Shown one piece after another: positions 13,230-15,100 of a DNA stretch of 15,100 nt. The stretch's first letter is position 1. Every line of letters begins with the position of its first letter. The stretch lies in NCBI GenBank assembly GCA_902475825.1, contig CABSBA010000017.1, positions 1 to 15,100 on the forward strand, written 5' to 3'. The translations under genes and the position numbers were made by a program. The notes beneath the pieces are model-generated. The model saw only the letters and a program-made list of their open reading frames with translations. It had not been told where the DNA came from and did no database searches. The stretch comes from an uncultured Collinsella sp. Lineage in GTDB: Bacteria > Actinomycetota > Coriobacteriia > Coriobacteriales > Coriobacteriaceae.

Positions 13230-14411
13230 ATGGATATCAAAACACGCAACATAGCAACGCCCACCGCGGATGCGCCAACGATGCAACCCGCCTCCGTTCC
13301 CGCCCCCGTCGTGGGCCGCTTTGCCCCGTCGCCCTCGGGCCGCATGCACCTGGGCAACGTATTCAGCTGCCTGTGCGCGTGGCTTTCGACCCGCAGCCAG
13401 GGCGGCAGCATCGTACTGCGCATCGAGGACCTGGACGATCGCTGCAAGCGCCCGGAACTTGCCGCTCAGCTGATTGACGATCTGGCCTGGCTAGGGCTTC
13501 AGTGGGACGAAGGCCCCTACTACCAGCACGATCGCCTCGACCTGTACGAGAGCGCCTTGCACCAGCTGCAAGACGCCGGCCTCACCTATCCCTGCTTTTG
13601 CACGCGCGCCGAGCTCCACGCTGCGAGCGCGCCGCACGCCAGCGACGGCACGCCCATCTACCGCGGCGCCTGCCGAGGCCTTTCGGCCGAAGAGGTCGCC
13701 CGCCGCAGTGCCCTGCGCGCCCCGGCCACGCGCCTGCGCGTGCCCGACATCGACGACCTCGCGGGCGACGTGATCGAATTCGTGGACCGCACGTATGGTG
13801 CCCAATGCGAAGCACTCGCCACCGAGTGCGGCGACTTTTTGGTGCGCCGCAGTGACGGCGTTTTTGCCTACCAGCTAGCCGTGGTGGTCGACGACGCTGC
13901 CATGGGCGTCACCGAGGTCGTGCGCGGATGCGACCTGCTGGGCTCCACGCCGCGTCAGATCTACCTGCAGCATCTGCTGGGACTTCCCACGCCGCACTAC
14001 GCGCACATTCCGCTGCTCATGTCACCGGATGGCCGCCGCCTTTCCAAGCGCGACCGCGATCTGGACCTGGGCGAGCTACGCGCCCGCTTTGGCACGCCCG
14101 AGGCGCTGCTGGGCTGGCTCGCCGGGCAAACGGGCATCGCGCCGGACGCCACGCCACGCTCTGCCGAGCAGCTGGTCGAGCACTTTAGCTGGGACGTTAT
14201 CCGCGCACACCGGGAGAACATCGTTATGGATGAAAGGACAGGCATGCAACAGACGGCAGCCCACCCTGACGAGCACCTCGATAGCGACATTGCCAAAGTA
14301 TCAACAACCCATCTTTCGCCAGAGGGGTTCGATGCGTTCTGCGAAATACTTGACTCTCCCACGCCTGAAGCTGCGAAAACGTTACTCGAGCGCAAGCCGG
14401 CTTGGAAGTAA
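13230..14411 (+). CDS. gluQRS: Glutamyl-Q tRNA(Asp) synthetase with extra C-terminal tail
   Basis: A class-I synthetase paralogue that attaches glutamate to queuosine at the wobble base of tRNA(Asp), without an anticodon-binding domain. The 393-aa product shows GRFAPSPSGRMHLGN (29-43, HIGH-type), RIEDLDDR (64-71), a zinc site C122-x-C124...Y144-x3-C148 matching that of E. coli GluQRS, and RRLSKRD (269-275, KMSKS-type). The normal protein ends near residue 332; residues 333-393 are additional, and about 357-392 look like the end of a DUF1778 antitoxin. The start at 13230 rests on the leaderless promoter; a downstream ATG at 13281 is possible but has no ribosome site either. The body is very GC-rich, the tail visibly less so. 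Confidence 0.9.
   Translation: MDIKTRNIATPTADAPTMQPASVPAPVVGRFAPSPSGRMHLGNVFSCLCAWLSTRSQGGSIVLRIEDLDDRCKRPELAAQLIDDLAWLGLQWDEGPYYQHDRLDLYESALHQLQDAGLTYPCFCTRAELHAASAPHASDGTPIYRGACRGLSAEEVARRSALRAPATRLRVPDIDDLAGDVIEFVDRTYGAQCEALATECGDFLVRRSDGVFAYQLAVVVDDAAMGVTEVVRGCDLLGSTPRQIYLQHLLGLPTPHYAHIPLLMSPDGRRLSKRDRDLDLGELRARFGTPEALLGWLAGQTGIAPDATPRSAEQLVEHFSWDVIRAHRENIVMDERTGMQQTAAHPDEHLDSDIAKVSTTHLSPEGFDAFCEILDSPTPEAAKTLLERKPAWK
14244..14411 (+). other. DUF1778/TacA antitoxin-like tail, possible internal start
   Basis: In frame with gluQRS. From the ATG at 14244 it would encode 55 aa; GAAAGGA (14232-14238) is 5 nt upstream, a better ribosome site than gluQRS itself has. The segment HLSPEGFDAFCEILDSP and the ending LLERKPAWK follow the pattern of the C-terminal, toxin-neutralising part of DUF1778 (TacA) antitoxins. 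The N-terminal ribbon-helix-helix of such antitoxins is absent, and no TacT-type toxin follows. It may be a degenerated antitoxin fused by loss of the gluQRS stop. Confidence 0.45.
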
Positions 14412-14463
14412 ATCCCTTAACAAATCGGTTTTGGTTCGCCACGAAGCTCATTCGTCCGCGCCC

Positions 14464-15100
14464 CTACATGACGTCCCAGGGCTGGAGCTCGTCGCCCAGG
14501 TGAACGATGCAGTCGTAGAGTACGGTGTGACGCTCGGCCGGGTTGGCGTCGCGATGAAAATGGCCGTAGTACCAGCGCTTGTAGTCCAAGCGTTCTTCCA
14601 GCTCATCGAAAAATGCCGTGAGTCGATCAACGCCGGGGCAATCCCAGCCGGGCGCCGGATAGAGCGTGGGCGAAAGCATGCGCGTAGAGCAGGTGTGGGT
14701 GATCACGTAGTCGACCTTCCAACCCACGCTGTCGAGCTTTGTCCGCGCCTCCTCAAAGTTACGCTCGTCCGGCAGCTCCTGTGGCCACCAGCTGGAATAA
14801 GGAATGCGGTATTCCTTATCCACACTCGTGGCGCCGCCCATGATAAAGATCGTTGAACCGTCAAGCTCAAAAACCTCGCCACGCGTCAGGCGCCGTATGG
14901 GAGAGGTATCCGACAGGCGCTGCGTCAGCCCACCGTGCCACAACTCCATGGGGCGCTCCGCCCAGTGATCGAAACGCTCGTGGTTGCCGTCGACGAACAG
15001 CACGGTATAGGAGCGCGACTCCAGCCAAGCGATGTCGGCACATTCTTCGGCAGAGAAATCCCACGGAAAGCCAAAGTCGCCGGCGACGATGAGATAGTCG
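14464..15100 (-). CDS. Calcineurin-like metallophosphoesterase (5' end outside window)
   Basis: The visible 211 residues run off the right edge, so the N-terminus with the first metal motif (DxH) is missing. Seen in order: AGDFG (6-10 of the visible part), GNHER (38-42), THTC (134-137) and GHFH (179-182), which together are the metal-binding motifs of the family. Substrate cannot be told; members include phosphoesterases for nucleotides, phosphoproteins and DNA. A GTG at 15003 is not the start, because the GDFG motif lies upstream of it. Convergent with gluQRS, 52 nt between stops; that gap holds no clear terminator. Confidence 0.88.
   Translation of the reverse strand, partial: DYLIVAGDFGFPWDFSAEECADIAWLESRSYTVLFVDGNHERFDHWAERPMELWHGGLTQRLSDTSPIRRLTRGEVFELDGSTIFIMGGATSVDKEYRIPYSSWWPQELPDERNFEEARTKLDSVGWKVDYVITHTCSTRMLSPTLYPAPGWDCPGVDRLTAFFDELEERLDYKRWYYGHFHRDANPAERHTVLYDCIVHLGDELQPWDVM

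Noticed and set aside
12802..13254. 150-aa plus-strand frame in the gap before gluQRS
   Set aside because: Built from the repeat cluster and hairpins, runs through a perfect stem-loop and over the gluQRS start; no domain.

Overview
The window is GC-rich chromosomal DNA that most resembles a Coriobacteriia gut actinobacterium, probably Collinsella or a close relative. That placement is inferred from codon and amino-acid character, from PcrA with a C-terminal RNA-polymerase-binding domain, and from the intergenic repeat style. No rRNA, tRNA, CRISPR array, IS or phage gene was found.

Layout, left to right: pcrA (-), then an intergenic stretch with a REP-like hairpin and a 100-nt nested palindrome; uppP (-, TTG start); a divergent universal stress protein gene (+), followed by a 92-nt single hairpin and a strong terminator; a two-component pair on the minus strand (OmpR-type regulator, then a BceS-type intramembrane-sensing kinase); an unrecognised 235-aa protein (-); a third long palindromic spacer; purH (-); a divergent GNAT acetyltransferase (+); a secreted/membrane DUF2207 protein (-) flanked on both sides by inverted copies of a REP-like repeat; a 560-nt noncoding stretch rich in hairpins; gluQRS (+), apparently leaderless and carrying an extra C-terminal tail resembling a DUF1778 antitoxin end; and the 3' part of a metallophosphoesterase (-) that runs off the right edge.

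Most genes are single-gene units with their own promoter and terminator; only the regulator/kinase pair is clearly an operon. A possible functional theme on the left is envelope stress: UppP recycles undecaprenyl pyrophosphate (the bacitracin target), and a Bce-like sensor pair lies 2 kb away without its usual ABC transporter. The rest is housekeeping (DNA repair, purine synthesis, tRNA modification). I saw no convincing complete new multi-gene system. The most unusual items are the GluQRS-antitoxin-tail fusion, the tandem dyads upstream of the response regulator, and the recurring long intergenic palindromes and REP-like repeats.
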